Shown here: piece after piece, positions 7,264 to 13,080 of the stretch
How the letters are laid out: each line of letters starts with the position of its first letter
How positions within the stretch are numbered: position 1 is the first letter of the stretch
Origin: an uncultured Collinsella sp.
Lineage (GTDB): Bacteria > Actinomycetota > Coriobacteriia > Coriobacteriales > Coriobacteriaceae
Length of the DNA stretch: 13,080 bases
Assembly (NCBI GenBank): GCA_937950325.1
Contig: CALFDJ010000059.1
Span: 1-13,080 of the forward strand
Direction of reading: 5' to 3'
Notes under the pieces: generated by a model
The model's input: the letters and a program-made list of their open reading frames with translations, nothing else
Told to the model about the DNA's origin: nothing
The model's database searches: none
Translations under genes and position numbers: made by a program

Positions 7264-8649
7264 CTACGCCGTCAACGGCGCCGGCTCATGCGGCTCGCCG
7301 TTCAGCTCGACGATGACCTGCGTTCCCACGCCCTCCTGGGACTTCACGCGCATGCCGGAATCTTCTCCGTAAAAGAAATGGATGCGCTGAAGCACGTTGA
7401 AGAGCGCCAGGCCGCAACCTCGCTTGACGGAGCCGTCGGCGGTAATGCTCTCGGGCTCCTCCAGGCGATGTTGCTCAAACAGATGCGCGCAGACTTCTTC
7501 GCTCATACCGATGCCGTCGTCCTCGACGATGATCTCCAAACCGTCATCGGTCTCGAAAGCCCTAACATGAATAGAAAGCGGCTCGGTCTCGCGCTGCGCG
7601 TGCTTGATGCAGTTTTCGAGCAACGGCTGCAAGATAAACGGCGGCACCATGCAATCGCGCACCTCAAAGTCGATATCGACCGAGACGCGCAGACGGCCGT
7701 CGCCATAACGAGCCTGCATAAGATTGATATAGCGAGTGCCCTGTTCCACCTCGTGCTCGAGCGTTGTGAGGGTATCGGAATCAGAAAGCGTCTGACGGTA
7801 GTAGTTGGAGAAGTCGATCAGCAGCGATCGCGCCTTGTCGGGCTCGGTTCGAACGAGCGACACGATGGTGCTGATGGTGTTAAACAGAAAATGAGGATCG
7901 ACCTGCGATTGCAAGGCGCGCAGCTCCACGCGGGCCGTAAGCTCGTCCTGGCGCTCGAGCTCAAAGCTCGCAAGCTGCGTGGAAATGAGGTCGGCAAAGC
8001 CCGAGGCAAGCGCCGTCTGGCGCATATCGATGCTGCTCAGACGGGGATAATACAGCTCGAGCGTGCCCACGCAATGCCCGCGCACGGTAAGCGGTGCGAC
8101 AATACCGGCGCGCAGGCGCGGAAAGTAGCCACCCGTCTCGGTCGAGGCATCGCGCGAGAACACGCTTTGCTCACCGCTGGTAATCACATTGAGCGTGGTC
8201 CGCAGCACCACCGGGGTGCCCGCGGGGCATTTTGCCGAGTCCTCGCCCCAGCTTGCCAACACCTGCTTGCCGTCGGTAAAGCAGATGGCAGAGGCGATAG
8301 TTTCGGACAGGATGATCTTAGAGGCGCCCAGAGCAGCTTCGGGCGTAAGGCCGCGCGACGTGTAGGCGAATATTTTCGACGCGATGGCGAGCGTGCGGTC
8401 GGTAGCGCTCGATGTGAGGTCGTCGGGAACGACAAAGACGTACGAGAAGAAGAAGCACAGCATGACCAAGCCGGCAATGACGACAACGGCCGGAACGGGA
8501 TTGGGATTATCGGTTAGATCCCAGATGAGCAGCAGGATAAGCAGCGGAACGACAATACCGAGCAAGATGGCTTGAACCACGTGCTGGGCCGTACGAAAGA
8601 CCTTGGTAGAGTTGTAGCTCTTGCCCAGAATCAGCCTGTTTAAATCCAC
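7264..8649 (-). CDS. LytS-like sensor histidine kinase with two membrane helices (system 2)
   Basis: Sensor kinase of 461 residues, paralogous to the kinase at 1406-2737. Numbered from the ATG at 8655, it has two hydrophobic helices (about 25-46 and 54-76) joined by a loop of fewer than 10 residues. A GAF-like region (about 85-235) ends in GTLELYY and LASGFADLISTQL. The kinase core has H255 in VDPHFLFN, N348 in LQPLLENCI, DDGIGM (379-384) and RGCGLALFNVLQRI. No five-helix LytS input domain is present. Start choice: GAGGGG lies 6 nt before a GTG at 8649 but directly abuts the ATG at 8655, so GTG is preferred; the two differ by two codons. Longer in-frame starts up to 8724 would run through the upstream terminator hairpin and are rejected. 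The partner regulator follows 38 nt downstream. The ligand is unknown. Confidence 0.9.
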   Translation of the reverse strand: MDLNRLILGKSYNSTKVFRTAQHVVQAILLGIVVPLLILLLIWDLTDNPNPVPAVVVIAGLVMLCFFFSYVFVVPDDLTSSATDRTLAIASKIFAYTSRGLTPEAALGASKIILSETIASAICFTDGKQVLASWGEDSAKCPAGTPVVLRTTLNVITSGEQSVFSRDASTETGGYFPRLRAGIVAPLTVRGHCVGTLELYYPRLSSIDMRQTALASGFADLISTQLASFELERQDELTARVELRALQSQVDPHFLFNTISTIVSLVRTEPDKARSLLIDFSNYYRQTLSDSDTLTTLEHEVEQGTRYINLMQARYGDGRLRVSVDIDFEVRDCMVPPFILQPLLENCIKHAQRETEPLSIHVRAFETDDGLEIIVEDDGIGMSEEVCAHLFEQHRLEEPESITADGSVKRGCGLALFNVLQRIHFFYGEDSGMRVKSQEGVGTQVIVELNGEPHEPAPLTA

Positions 8650-8665
8650 CGTCATCCCCTCTTGT

Positions 8666-8682
8666 CCATAGCACCCATAGCA
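8666..8682. repeat. Two tandem 8-bp repeats between terminator and kinase start
   Basis: CCATAGCA occurs at 8666-8673 and 8675-8682 (TGCTATGG on the coding strand), with a 9-bp period. The pair fills the short gap between the terminator T run and the Shine-Dalgarno of the system 2 kinase. It would be in the leader RNA. It may be chance or a small binding site; no known motif is recognised. Confidence 0.4.
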
Positions 8683-8708
8683 ACAAAGAGGGCCGCAAGC
8701 GACCCTCT
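8680..8708 (-). terminator. Intrinsic terminator after the amidohydrolase gene
   Basis: The arms 8708-8700 (AGAGGGTCG) and 8695-8687 (CGGCCCTCT) on the minus strand form a 9-bp stem with one G-U pair, closed by the stable tetraloop CTTG and followed by TTTGTTG. It lies 58 nt after the amidohydrolase stop and ends about 30 nt before the system 2 kinase start, so kinase transcripts from any upstream promoter must pass through it. Confidence 0.78.
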
Positions 8709-8710
8709 CC

Positions 8711-8763
8711 ATTGCATTATGCAATCAAAAACTGTGTTTTACATCCAGCCATCGACAAACGGT
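8711..8763 (-). promoter_or_regulatory. Possible operator cluster upstream of LytTR system 2
   Basis: A perfect inverted repeat ATTGCAT-T-ATGCAAT occupies 8711-8725. Beside it, on the minus strand, ACAGTTTTT (8735-8727) fits 8 of 9 and ACCGTTTGT (8763-8755) fits 9 of 9 positions of the LytTR half-site consensus as remembered, [TA][AC][CA]GTTN[AG][TG]. The two are 28 bp apart start to start, rather than the usual 21-22 bp, so a functional pair is uncertain. No convincing -35/-10 pair was found in this gap. Confidence 0.3.
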
Positions 8764-8766
8764 ATC

Positions 8767-10044
8767 TTAGGCGCTGTATTTGTTGGCCTCGCCAAAGGTG
8801 CCAGCCTCGACAATCCAGCCGTCCTTCATGATGACGTCCATGTTGTCGGTGTTGAGCACGTGGATGTCGGCGGCGACGTCACCGTTGACGACCAGCAGGT
8901 CGGCGCACTTGCCGGCCTCGATAGAACCGGTCTCGTCCTCGATGTGGCACATCTTGGCACCGTTGAGGGTAGCGCAGGTGATGGTCTCGACCGGGGTGAA
9001 GCCGATCTTGTCGACGAACTCGTACATCTCCTCGATGGAGCAGGTGCCGTACGGGGTGACGAAGGAGAAGGAGTCGGAGCCGATCGTCATGACGACGCCG
9101 CGCTTCTTGGCCTCGCGCAGGCAGTCGTAGTTGCGCTGCAGCTCCTTCTCGACCAGGGTGCCCTCGTACTTGTCGTGCAGCTCGGGGACGTAGACGGGCG
9201 GATAGGTGGCGTACCAGGTGGGCAGGAAGGCGATCGTCGGAGTGAAGAAGGTGCCCTGCTCGGCCATGAGGTCCATGGTGCGCTCATCGATATCAAAGCC
9301 GTGAATCAGCTGCTCGCAGCCAAAGCGAACGGAATCGTAGGCAGCGGCGTGGTTGTTGTAGCAGTGGCTCCACACGGGGATACCGACCATCTTTGCCTCT
9401 TCGACCACAGCCTGGATCTCCTCGGAGCAATAGTGCTGGTCGCGACCGGAGTCCCAGCGCCAGATGCCGCCACCGGTAGCCCAGATCTTGATGGCATCGG
9501 GGTTCTCGCGCAGGCGACGACGGACGGCCTTGCGCAGATCCCAGGGACCATCGACCTGGTCGCCCCAGGGGTGGGATTCCTTGTTGAGCTCCTGGGTGCA
9601 GTGGTGGGAGTCACCGTGGCCGGCAACACGGCAGAAGCCCAGGCCGGTGGCCAGAACGCGCGGGCCCTTAAAGACGCCCTTGTCGATGCAGTCGCGAATC
9701 TGGATACCAAAGCGGCCGATCTCGCAGACGGTGGTGAGGCCGTGGGTGAGGCAGTCGTAGGCCTGCTTGACGGCAACGGCCTGCTTCTCGAGGAGCGGCT
9801 GCATAACCCAATCGGTGTCATCGTCGGTCAGGTTGCCCGAGAAGTGCAGGTGGGTGTCGATCAGGCCGGGAAGGACGGTCTTGCCGGCGGCGTCGATAAC
9901 CTCAACGCCCTCGGGAAGGTCCTGCATAGCACCGGCGTACTCGATCTTGCCGCTGTCGTCGACGAGTACGAGGGAATTCTCGACCGGCTCGGCGCCGGTA
10001 CCGTCGATGAGCTTACCGCCAACGATTGCATACTTAGTGGACAT
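8767..10044 (-). CDS. Metal-dependent amidohydrolase (prolidase/imidazolonepropionase-like branch)
   Basis: A 425-residue amidohydrolase-superfamily enzyme (PF01979 type), cytoplasmic. The N-terminal beta-sandwich (about 1-60) precedes the barrel with metal ligands in order: H65 and H67 in LIDTHLHF, K186 in AIKIWATGGG (the carboxylated bridging Lys position), H227 in WSHCYNN, H248 in LIHGFDID and D324 in IGSDSF. Ligands for a two-metal site are therefore complete. It resembles the branch annotated as Xaa-Pro dipeptidase or imidazolonepropionase-like hydrolases, which act on peptide-like or cyclic amide bonds; the substrate is not determinable. AAGGAGG stands 4 nt before the ATG at 10044. Codons are strongly biased (nearly all Lys AAG, Glu GAG, Tyr TAC, Phe TTC), which suggests high expression. 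It follows an APC permease by 131 bp, which suggests hydrolysis of an imported amino-acid derivative, and ends at a terminator. It has 13 cysteines, none in an obvious cluster. Confidence 0.88.
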   Translation of the reverse strand: MSTKYAIVGGKLIDGTGAEPVENSLVLVDDSGKIEYAGAMQDLPEGVEVIDAAGKTVLPGLIDTHLHFSGNLTDDDTDWVMQPLLEKQAVAVKQAYDCLTHGLTTVCEIGRFGIQIRDCIDKGVFKGPRVLATGLGFCRVAGHGDSHHCTQELNKESHPWGDQVDGPWDLRKAVRRRLRENPDAIKIWATGGGIWRWDSGRDQHYCSEEIQAVVEEAKMVGIPVWSHCYNNHAAAYDSVRFGCEQLIHGFDIDERTMDLMAEQGTFFTPTIAFLPTWYATYPPVYVPELHDKYEGTLVEKELQRNYDCLREAKKRGVVMTIGSDSFSFVTPYGTCSIEEMYEFVDKIGFTPVETITCATLNGAKMCHIEDETGSIEAGKCADLLVVNGDVAADIHVLNTDNMDVIMKDGWIVEAGTFGEANKYSA

Positions 10045-10117
10045 GGTTCCTCCTTATGGATCCATATAGTGGGCGAGGCCATGTTGGGTTAAGGCCTCAC
10101 AAAGCTACCCAAGTGGC

Positions 10118-10169
10118 GCCGGGTTCGGTGCGCGGGAGAGAGGGTCCCGCGCACCCGATCCGCCCCGGC
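10118..10169 (-). promoter_or_regulatory. Large GC-rich hairpin between permease and amidohydrolase genes
   Basis: On the minus strand GGTGCGCGGGA (10155-10145) and TCCCGCGCACC (10137-10127) form a perfect 11-bp stem with a 7-nt loop. An outer GCCGGG/CCCGGC (10169-10164 with 10123-10118) can extend it. No T run follows, so it is not a typical intrinsic terminator. It starts 7 nt after the permease stop. An mRNA 3'-end stabiliser, a processing site or a Rho-assisted partial terminator are all possible. Between it and the amidohydrolase a TTAACC / TATATG pair with an 18-bp spacer could be a weak separate promoter. Confidence 0.6.
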
Positions 10170-10175
10170 TAGGCG

Positions 10176-11627
10176 TTACTTTTTGCGGGAATTGGTGAAA
10201 GCCATGAGGGCCAGGCCAATAGCCAACCAGCCGATCACGATGCTCCACTCCACCATGTTGAGGGAGGCGGGAGAGAACGGGATCACGAGCAGGCCGATGA
10301 TGATGGCGCAGGCGGCGATAGCGAGGCCGATGCCAAACTTGCCGCCGGGCACCTCGTAGGGACGAGGCAGGTCGGGCTCGGTGAAGCGCATGCGCAGGCA
10401 GGCGAGCGCGACCATGCCGCAGGAGAAGATGAAGGCGAGAGCCGACACGTTGGTCAGGGGGATGAGCATGTTCTTGCCCAGGAACGGACCGATGACGGTG
10501 ATGACGCCCAGAACGACGCAGGCAAGCTTGGGAGCGCCGGACTTGGGGTCGACCTCGGCGAATTTCTCGGGCAGCTGGCCCTTGCGGCCCATGGCGAGCA
10601 TGATACGGCTCGTGGCGCCGTAGAAGGAGTTCATCGGGCCCATGGGTCCAAGCGTGGCGATGACGAGCATGGCCAGGTACAGAAGCATGTTGATGCCCTT
10701 GAGGCAGGCAAGCGCGGGAACCGGGCTCTTAACAAACTCATGCCAGTCGAGGATGGTGCCGAACGAGTAGATGCAGACCATGTAGAAGCCGCCGGCGGCC
10801 AGCAGGGCCAGGGAGATGATCTTGCCGAATTTGTTCCAGTTGAGGCCCTCGGCTGCTTCCTCAGCCTGCTGAGGAATGGTGTCGAAACCGGCGTAGAAGA
10901 ACGGGGTCAGAACCAGGACCGACACGATGCCGGCGAACAGGCTGGTGCTCTCGGTAGCGGCCTTACCGCCGCCAGCGCCGGCGACCTGGGAGAACACGGG
11001 CATGGCGTTGTCCGGCGAGCCGGTGAACAGCGATACGCCCATGGCGAGCAGCATGCCGCAGAGCAGGGCCTTGGTCAGGAAGGCCTGAAGCTTGGCGGCC
11101 GAGCTGGCACCGCGGAAGTTGAGGAAGATAACGTAGACTGCAAAGCCGAGCGCAATCAGCGTCGGGAACAGATAAACGTCAGCGCCCAGGATGGTGTAGA
11201 GCTTGACGGCGCGCAGCCACTCAAGACCGGGCAGACTACCGAACATCTCGGACACGAGGGTCGAGATGGCGATGGCCTCCCACGGGCACAGGATGCCGTT
11301 GCCCAGGGCCAGGAGCCAACCGGTGATGTAGCTCAGCGTACGGCCAAAGCTACGATCGACATACTCGACAATGCCACCCGAGATGGGGATAGCAGCCGTG
11401 AGCTCACCGAAAACAGCTCCGACGGGCACGAGAAAGATTGCACCCAAGAGGAATGCGATCATAGCGGGAACGGGACCGCCGCCCACGACCATCCAGTCGC
11501 CGACCTGCAGAACCCAACCGGTACCGATAATGGCACCGAAACCGATGGTGAAGAAGTTCCAGAGCGAAAGCGTTTTCTTCATGCCGCCGTCACCCTCGAC
11601 TGCAACTTCTGCGTTCTTGTCCGTCAT
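10176..11627 (-). CDS. APC-family amino acid permease
   Basis: A 483-residue membrane transporter with about 12 hydrophobic helices, a normal size for the amino acid-polyamine-organocation family. The first helix has the family signature FFTIGFGAIIGTGWV (about 25-39), where the unwound Gly-rich stretch binds the substrate amino group in known structures. GELTAAIPISGGIVEYV (about 74-90) is also typical, as is the loop SFYGATSRIMLAMGRKGQLP between later helices. The ATG at 11627 is chosen for AAAGGAGGGG 4 nt upstream and because conservation starts about 20 residues in; an in-frame ATG at 11666 has no such site. It is the first gene of a unit with the amidohydrolase (8767-10044), shares its strong codon bias, and likely imports that enzyme's substrate or a related amino acid. 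Specificity cannot be read from sequence. Confidence 0.92.
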   Translation of the reverse strand: MTDKNAEVAVEGDGGMKKTLSLWNFFTIGFGAIIGTGWVLQVGDWMVVGGGPVPAMIAFLLGAIFLVPVGAVFGELTAAIPISGGIVEYVDRSFGRTLSYITGWLLALGNGILCPWEAIAISTLVSEMFGSLPGLEWLRAVKLYTILGADVYLFPTLIALGFAVYVIFLNFRGASSAAKLQAFLTKALLCGMLLAMGVSLFTGSPDNAMPVFSQVAGAGGGKAATESTSLFAGIVSVLVLTPFFYAGFDTIPQQAEEAAEGLNWNKFGKIISLALLAAGGFYMVCIYSFGTILDWHEFVKSPVPALACLKGINMLLYLAMLVIATLGPMGPMNSFYGATSRIMLAMGRKGQLPEKFAEVDPKSGAPKLACVVLGVITVIGPFLGKNMLIPLTNVSALAFIFSCGMVALACLRMRFTEPDLPRPYEVPGGKFGIGLAIAACAIIIGLLVIPFSPASLNMVEWSIVIGWLAIGLALMAFTNSRKK

Positions 11628-11647
11628 TGTTCCCCTCCTTTCCTTTT

Positions 11648-11692
11648 TGACGCCCCTTGGCGTCACCCCTTGCGCGGTCTGTTTTGCCGCGC
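11648..11692 (-). promoter_or_regulatory. Two tandem hairpins in the permease leader
   Basis: On the minus strand GCGCGG/CCGCGC (11692-11687 with 11677-11672, 9-nt loop) is followed by TGACGCC-AAGG-GGCGTCA (11665-11648, perfect 7-bp stem, 4-nt loop), then AAAAAGG and the strong Shine-Dalgarno. Both would be in the 5' leader if transcription starts further upstream. On the plus strand the first hairpin is followed by GCTTTTATTT and could terminate plus-strand RNA, but no plus-strand gene lies before it. No known riboswitch class is recognised. Confidence 0.45.
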
Positions 11693-11723
11693 GCTTTTAT
11701 TTCGTGGCTTTAAGATACGGCCT

Positions 11724-11739
11724 TGGCACAGCAGTGCCA
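11724..11739. promoter_or_regulatory. Inverted repeat TGGCAC-AGCA-GTGCCA, possible operator
   Basis: A perfect 6-bp inverted repeat with a 4-bp centre lies about 100 bp upstream of the permease start and next to a TATCTT sequence (minus strand, near 11712-11717) that could be a weak -10 box. The placement fits a dimeric regulator site for the permease operon, but no cognate regulator is identified. Confidence 0.3.
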
Positions 11740-11987
11740 CTTGTAGCTCGACCGAAGGCAGAACTGCAAAACGAGCGGCGCCGTTTTTGGGACGAACGGC
11801 ACAGTTTGCAGCTCATTGTTGCCGCCCGCCCGACGGGCGTACGCTCATCGGACGCATATAGAGATGTTTTTGAGGCCGTGTGTTTTGCGCCTTTCGTACC
11901 GTTTACCGAGCTTTTGACGCGCAGACCCCTTTGTTGCACATCTTTTTTGTAGGATAGACAGGTTATACATGAGACAAGGCGGTACGA
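11740..11987. other. Divergent intergenic region between permease and C39 peptidase genes
   Basis: No coding sequence is supported here. It holds several small inverted repeats: CTGCAAA/TTTGCAG (11764-11770, 11805-11811), GCCGT/ACGGC (11780-11800) and GCCCG/CGGGC (11824-11838). The plus strand has TTGACG at 11914-11919 but only a poor -10 (CACATC) 17 bp on, and TTATAC at 11963-11968 without a clear -35. Promoters for the two divergent genes must lie here or just inside it, but none is convincing. Confidence 0.4.
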
Positions 11988-13022
11988 ATGGCATACGGAT
12001 ACAACGACGGTGATCAACGGCGACAAAGTGTTCGCCTTGCTGGCCGTACCACGCCGACGCCCAGAAGGGCCACGAGCAGCAATCTGCAACGCCCTCAAGA
12101 GCAACCCAGACCTTCGTCTCGGCAGCAGACAAGCAGAACACGGCAGAGTGGCCGTCCGATCACGGCCACAAGCGCGCAGCAAGATAGCCGCTTGGGCGCG
12201 CGCACTCGACAGCGTCAGGCCGAGGTTCCGCAACTGCGCCGCAACGGCCGTCGTCAGCCCGGCATCCATATCAACTGCTTCTTTTCGCATCCCCAAGGCG
12301 GACGCGACGGCAAGCCTTACCGCTCGACATCGTACGTGAATGCCCCCGCCCTGTCAGCTCGTCGACTTCACCTCGCACTGTGCTCTATCCTCACCTGTCT
12401 GGTCTTTGTGCTTATGAGCTCCTGCATGTCCCACGGCTCGGCCGGCCTCGATCCAACCGCCGAGGATAAGCTGCTCAAGGCTCCGGTCGCGCCCGGCTAC
12501 TCGTTTGCGTTTTCGACCCCGCGTTCGCAGTGGCAAGCCGGCACCATGCCCCATATCTATCAGATCGACCCGGCATGGTCGGAGCTGCCCTACGCCGGCG
12601 GCACCATCCGCCAAAATGCCTGCGGCCCTACCTGCCTTACCATGGTTTACATCTATAAGACCGGCCATACCGATATGACACCGGTCGATATGTGCGCTCT
12701 TTCCGAGGCGGGCAACTATGCGCCCACCGGTGCCACCGAGTGGTCGTTTATGACAAGCGGCGCATGGCAGCTGGGCCTTAACGGAACTGAGCTCCATATC
12801 GATCGTAGCTCTATCACCCAGGCGCTGCGCTCGGGTGCGCCCATCATCGCATCGGTTCGTCCCGGCACTTTTACCAACGTTGGACACTATATCGTGCTCT
12901 GGGGAATCGACGGCGCCGATCAAGTGGGAGTCTACGACCCCAACTCGCAAAGCCGCAGCGCTCGCCGCTGGGGCGTCGTAGAAGTCCTCAACGAAATCGA
13001 AGCCATGTGGGCATACTACTAG
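11988..13022 (+). CDS. Membrane-anchored C39-like cysteine peptidase with basic disordered N-terminus
   Basis: A 344-residue protein. Residues 1-126 are rich in Arg, Gln, Ser, Pro and Thr and look disordered. One hydrophobic helix (about 127-146) follows, then a C39-like papain-fold domain (about 185-344, PF13529 type) with Q209-N-A-C212 in NACGPTCL, H300 in VGHYIVLWG and D317 in VYDPNS as the likely oxyanion/catalytic set. A basic N-terminus before the helix predicts the catalytic domain outside the cell. The ATG at 11988 has AAGGCGG about 5 nt upstream. An in-frame GTG at residue 117 would instead give a classic lipoprotein signal (RR, hydrophobic run, MSSC with C146), but no Shine-Dalgarno precedes it. 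It is the only plus-strand gene and faces away from the permease. Known relatives cleave peptides or peptidoglycan cross-links; the substrate here is unknown. Confidence 0.82.
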   Translation: MAYGYNDGDQRRQSVRLAGRTTPTPRRATSSNLQRPQEQPRPSSRQQTSRTRQSGRPITATSAQQDSRLGARTRQRQAEVPQLRRNGRRQPGIHINCFFSHPQGGRDGKPYRSTSYVNAPALSARRLHLALCSILTCLVFVLMSSCMSHGSAGLDPTAEDKLLKAPVAPGYSFAFSTPRSQWQAGTMPHIYQIDPAWSELPYAGGTIRQNACGPTCLTMVYIYKTGHTDMTPVDMCALSEAGNYAPTGATEWSFMTSGAWQLGLNGTELHIDRSSITQALRSGAPIIASVRPGTFTNVGHYIVLWGIDGADQVGVYDPNSQSRSARRWGVVEVLNEIEAMWAYY

Positions 13023-13056
13023 TCATTTAAGAACGTCCATTACAGTCGAAATTGTC

Positions 13057-13077
13057 AGCCCGGGACCGTCTCGGGCT
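13057..13077 (+). terminator. Possible terminator hairpin after the C39 peptidase, cut by the window edge
   Basis: AGCCCG (13057-13062) and CGGGCT (13072-13077) form a perfect 6-bp stem with a 9-nt loop, 35 nt after the stop codon. The sequence ends 3 bases later, so a T run cannot be checked. Confidence 0.4.
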
Positions 13078-13080
13078 ACG

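Noticed and set aside
7228..8517. 429-codon open frame on the plus strand opposite the system 2 kinase
   Set aside because: It is an antisense shadow: composition is that of reverse-read kinase codons, with no domain or ribosome binding site, while the minus strand encodes an intact histidine kinase.
8655..8724. N-terminal extension of the system 2 kinase to an ATG at 8724
   Set aside because: The extra codons run through a terminator hairpin and a tandem repeat, encode a Cys-rich stretch unlike the other kinase, and lack a ribosome binding site; GTG 8649 (or ATG 8655) has GAGGGG.
8662..10092. 476-codon open frame on the plus strand opposite the amidohydrolase
   Set aside because: Long only because the strongly biased codons of the amidohydrolase rarely give stops in the antisense frame; the translation is Gly/Val/Asp/Leu-rich without motifs, whereas the minus strand has all metal ligands.
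10740..11861. 373-codon open frame on the plus strand opposite the permease
   Set aside because: Antisense to a clear APC permease, with a Gly/Gln/Glu/His-rich composition typical of reverse-read membrane helices.
11801..11906. LytTR half-site-like sequences ACAGTTTGC (11801-11809) and ACCGTTTAC (11898-11906)
   Set aside because: Each fits only 8 of 9 positions, they lie 97 bp apart, and such matches are expected by chance several times in this window.
11697..12296. 199-codon open frame on the minus strand opposite the C39 peptidase start
   Set aside because: It is Arg/Ser/Cys-rich and low in hydrophobic order, overlaps a well-supported gene with a good Shine-Dalgarno, has no recognisable domain and runs through the intergenic region.
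1..13080. Mobile elements, CRISPR arrays, tRNA or rRNA genes, prophage or defence genes
   Set aside because: No transposase or integrase, repeat-spacer pattern, cloverleaf or rRNA-like stretch was seen on either strand, and base composition looks even across the window.

Overview
The window looks like chromosomal DNA of a gut Coriobacteriia member, most likely Collinsella or a close relative. This is inferred from the moderately high GC, the Lys-AAG/Gly-GGC codon style, the strong Shine-Dalgarno sites, and a gene set typical of anaerobic gut actinobacteria (LytTR two-component systems, an APC permease, a C39-like peptidase). No database search was possible. No mobile element, rRNA, tRNA or CRISPR array was found.

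Nine of the ten genes lie on the minus strand. Read in their direction of transcription, from the right: an APC amino-acid permease (11627-10176) is followed by a metal-dependent amidohydrolase (10044-8767) that ends in an intrinsic terminator. Next come a LytS-like histidine kinase (8649-7264) and its LytTR response regulator (7225-6491), a Zn-dependent phospholipase C-like protein (6398-5454), a UMF1/Atg22-like MFS transporter (5352-4093), and a second terminator. Then follow a family 2 glycosyltransferase (3921-2734), a second LytS-like kinase (2737-1406) overlapping it by ATGA, a second LytTR regulator (1333-617), a third terminator, and the 5' part of glucose-6-phosphate isomerase (400 to the window edge). 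The only plus-strand gene is a membrane-anchored C39-like peptidase (11988-13022), divergent from the permease.

The permease and amidohydrolase look like an uptake-and-hydrolysis pair for an amino-acid derivative or small peptide, and their codon bias suggests strong expression. The two LytTR systems are clear paralogues. Both kinases have only two membrane helices plus a GAF-like region instead of the usual 5-helix LytS sensor. Both kinase operons start 20-30 nt behind an intrinsic terminator, so every transcript that expresses them must read through it. By analogy with BtsSR/YpdAB (known family biology), they may sense nutrients or metabolites and control nearby transporters, but the sequence does not show their targets. 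The glycosyltransferase is translationally coupled to the first kinase, which suggests an envelope-linked role for that operon.

Intergenic regions hold several strong hairpins (pgi leader, permease leader, permease-amidohydrolase spacer) and inverted repeats that could be operators. No known riboswitch class was recognised.
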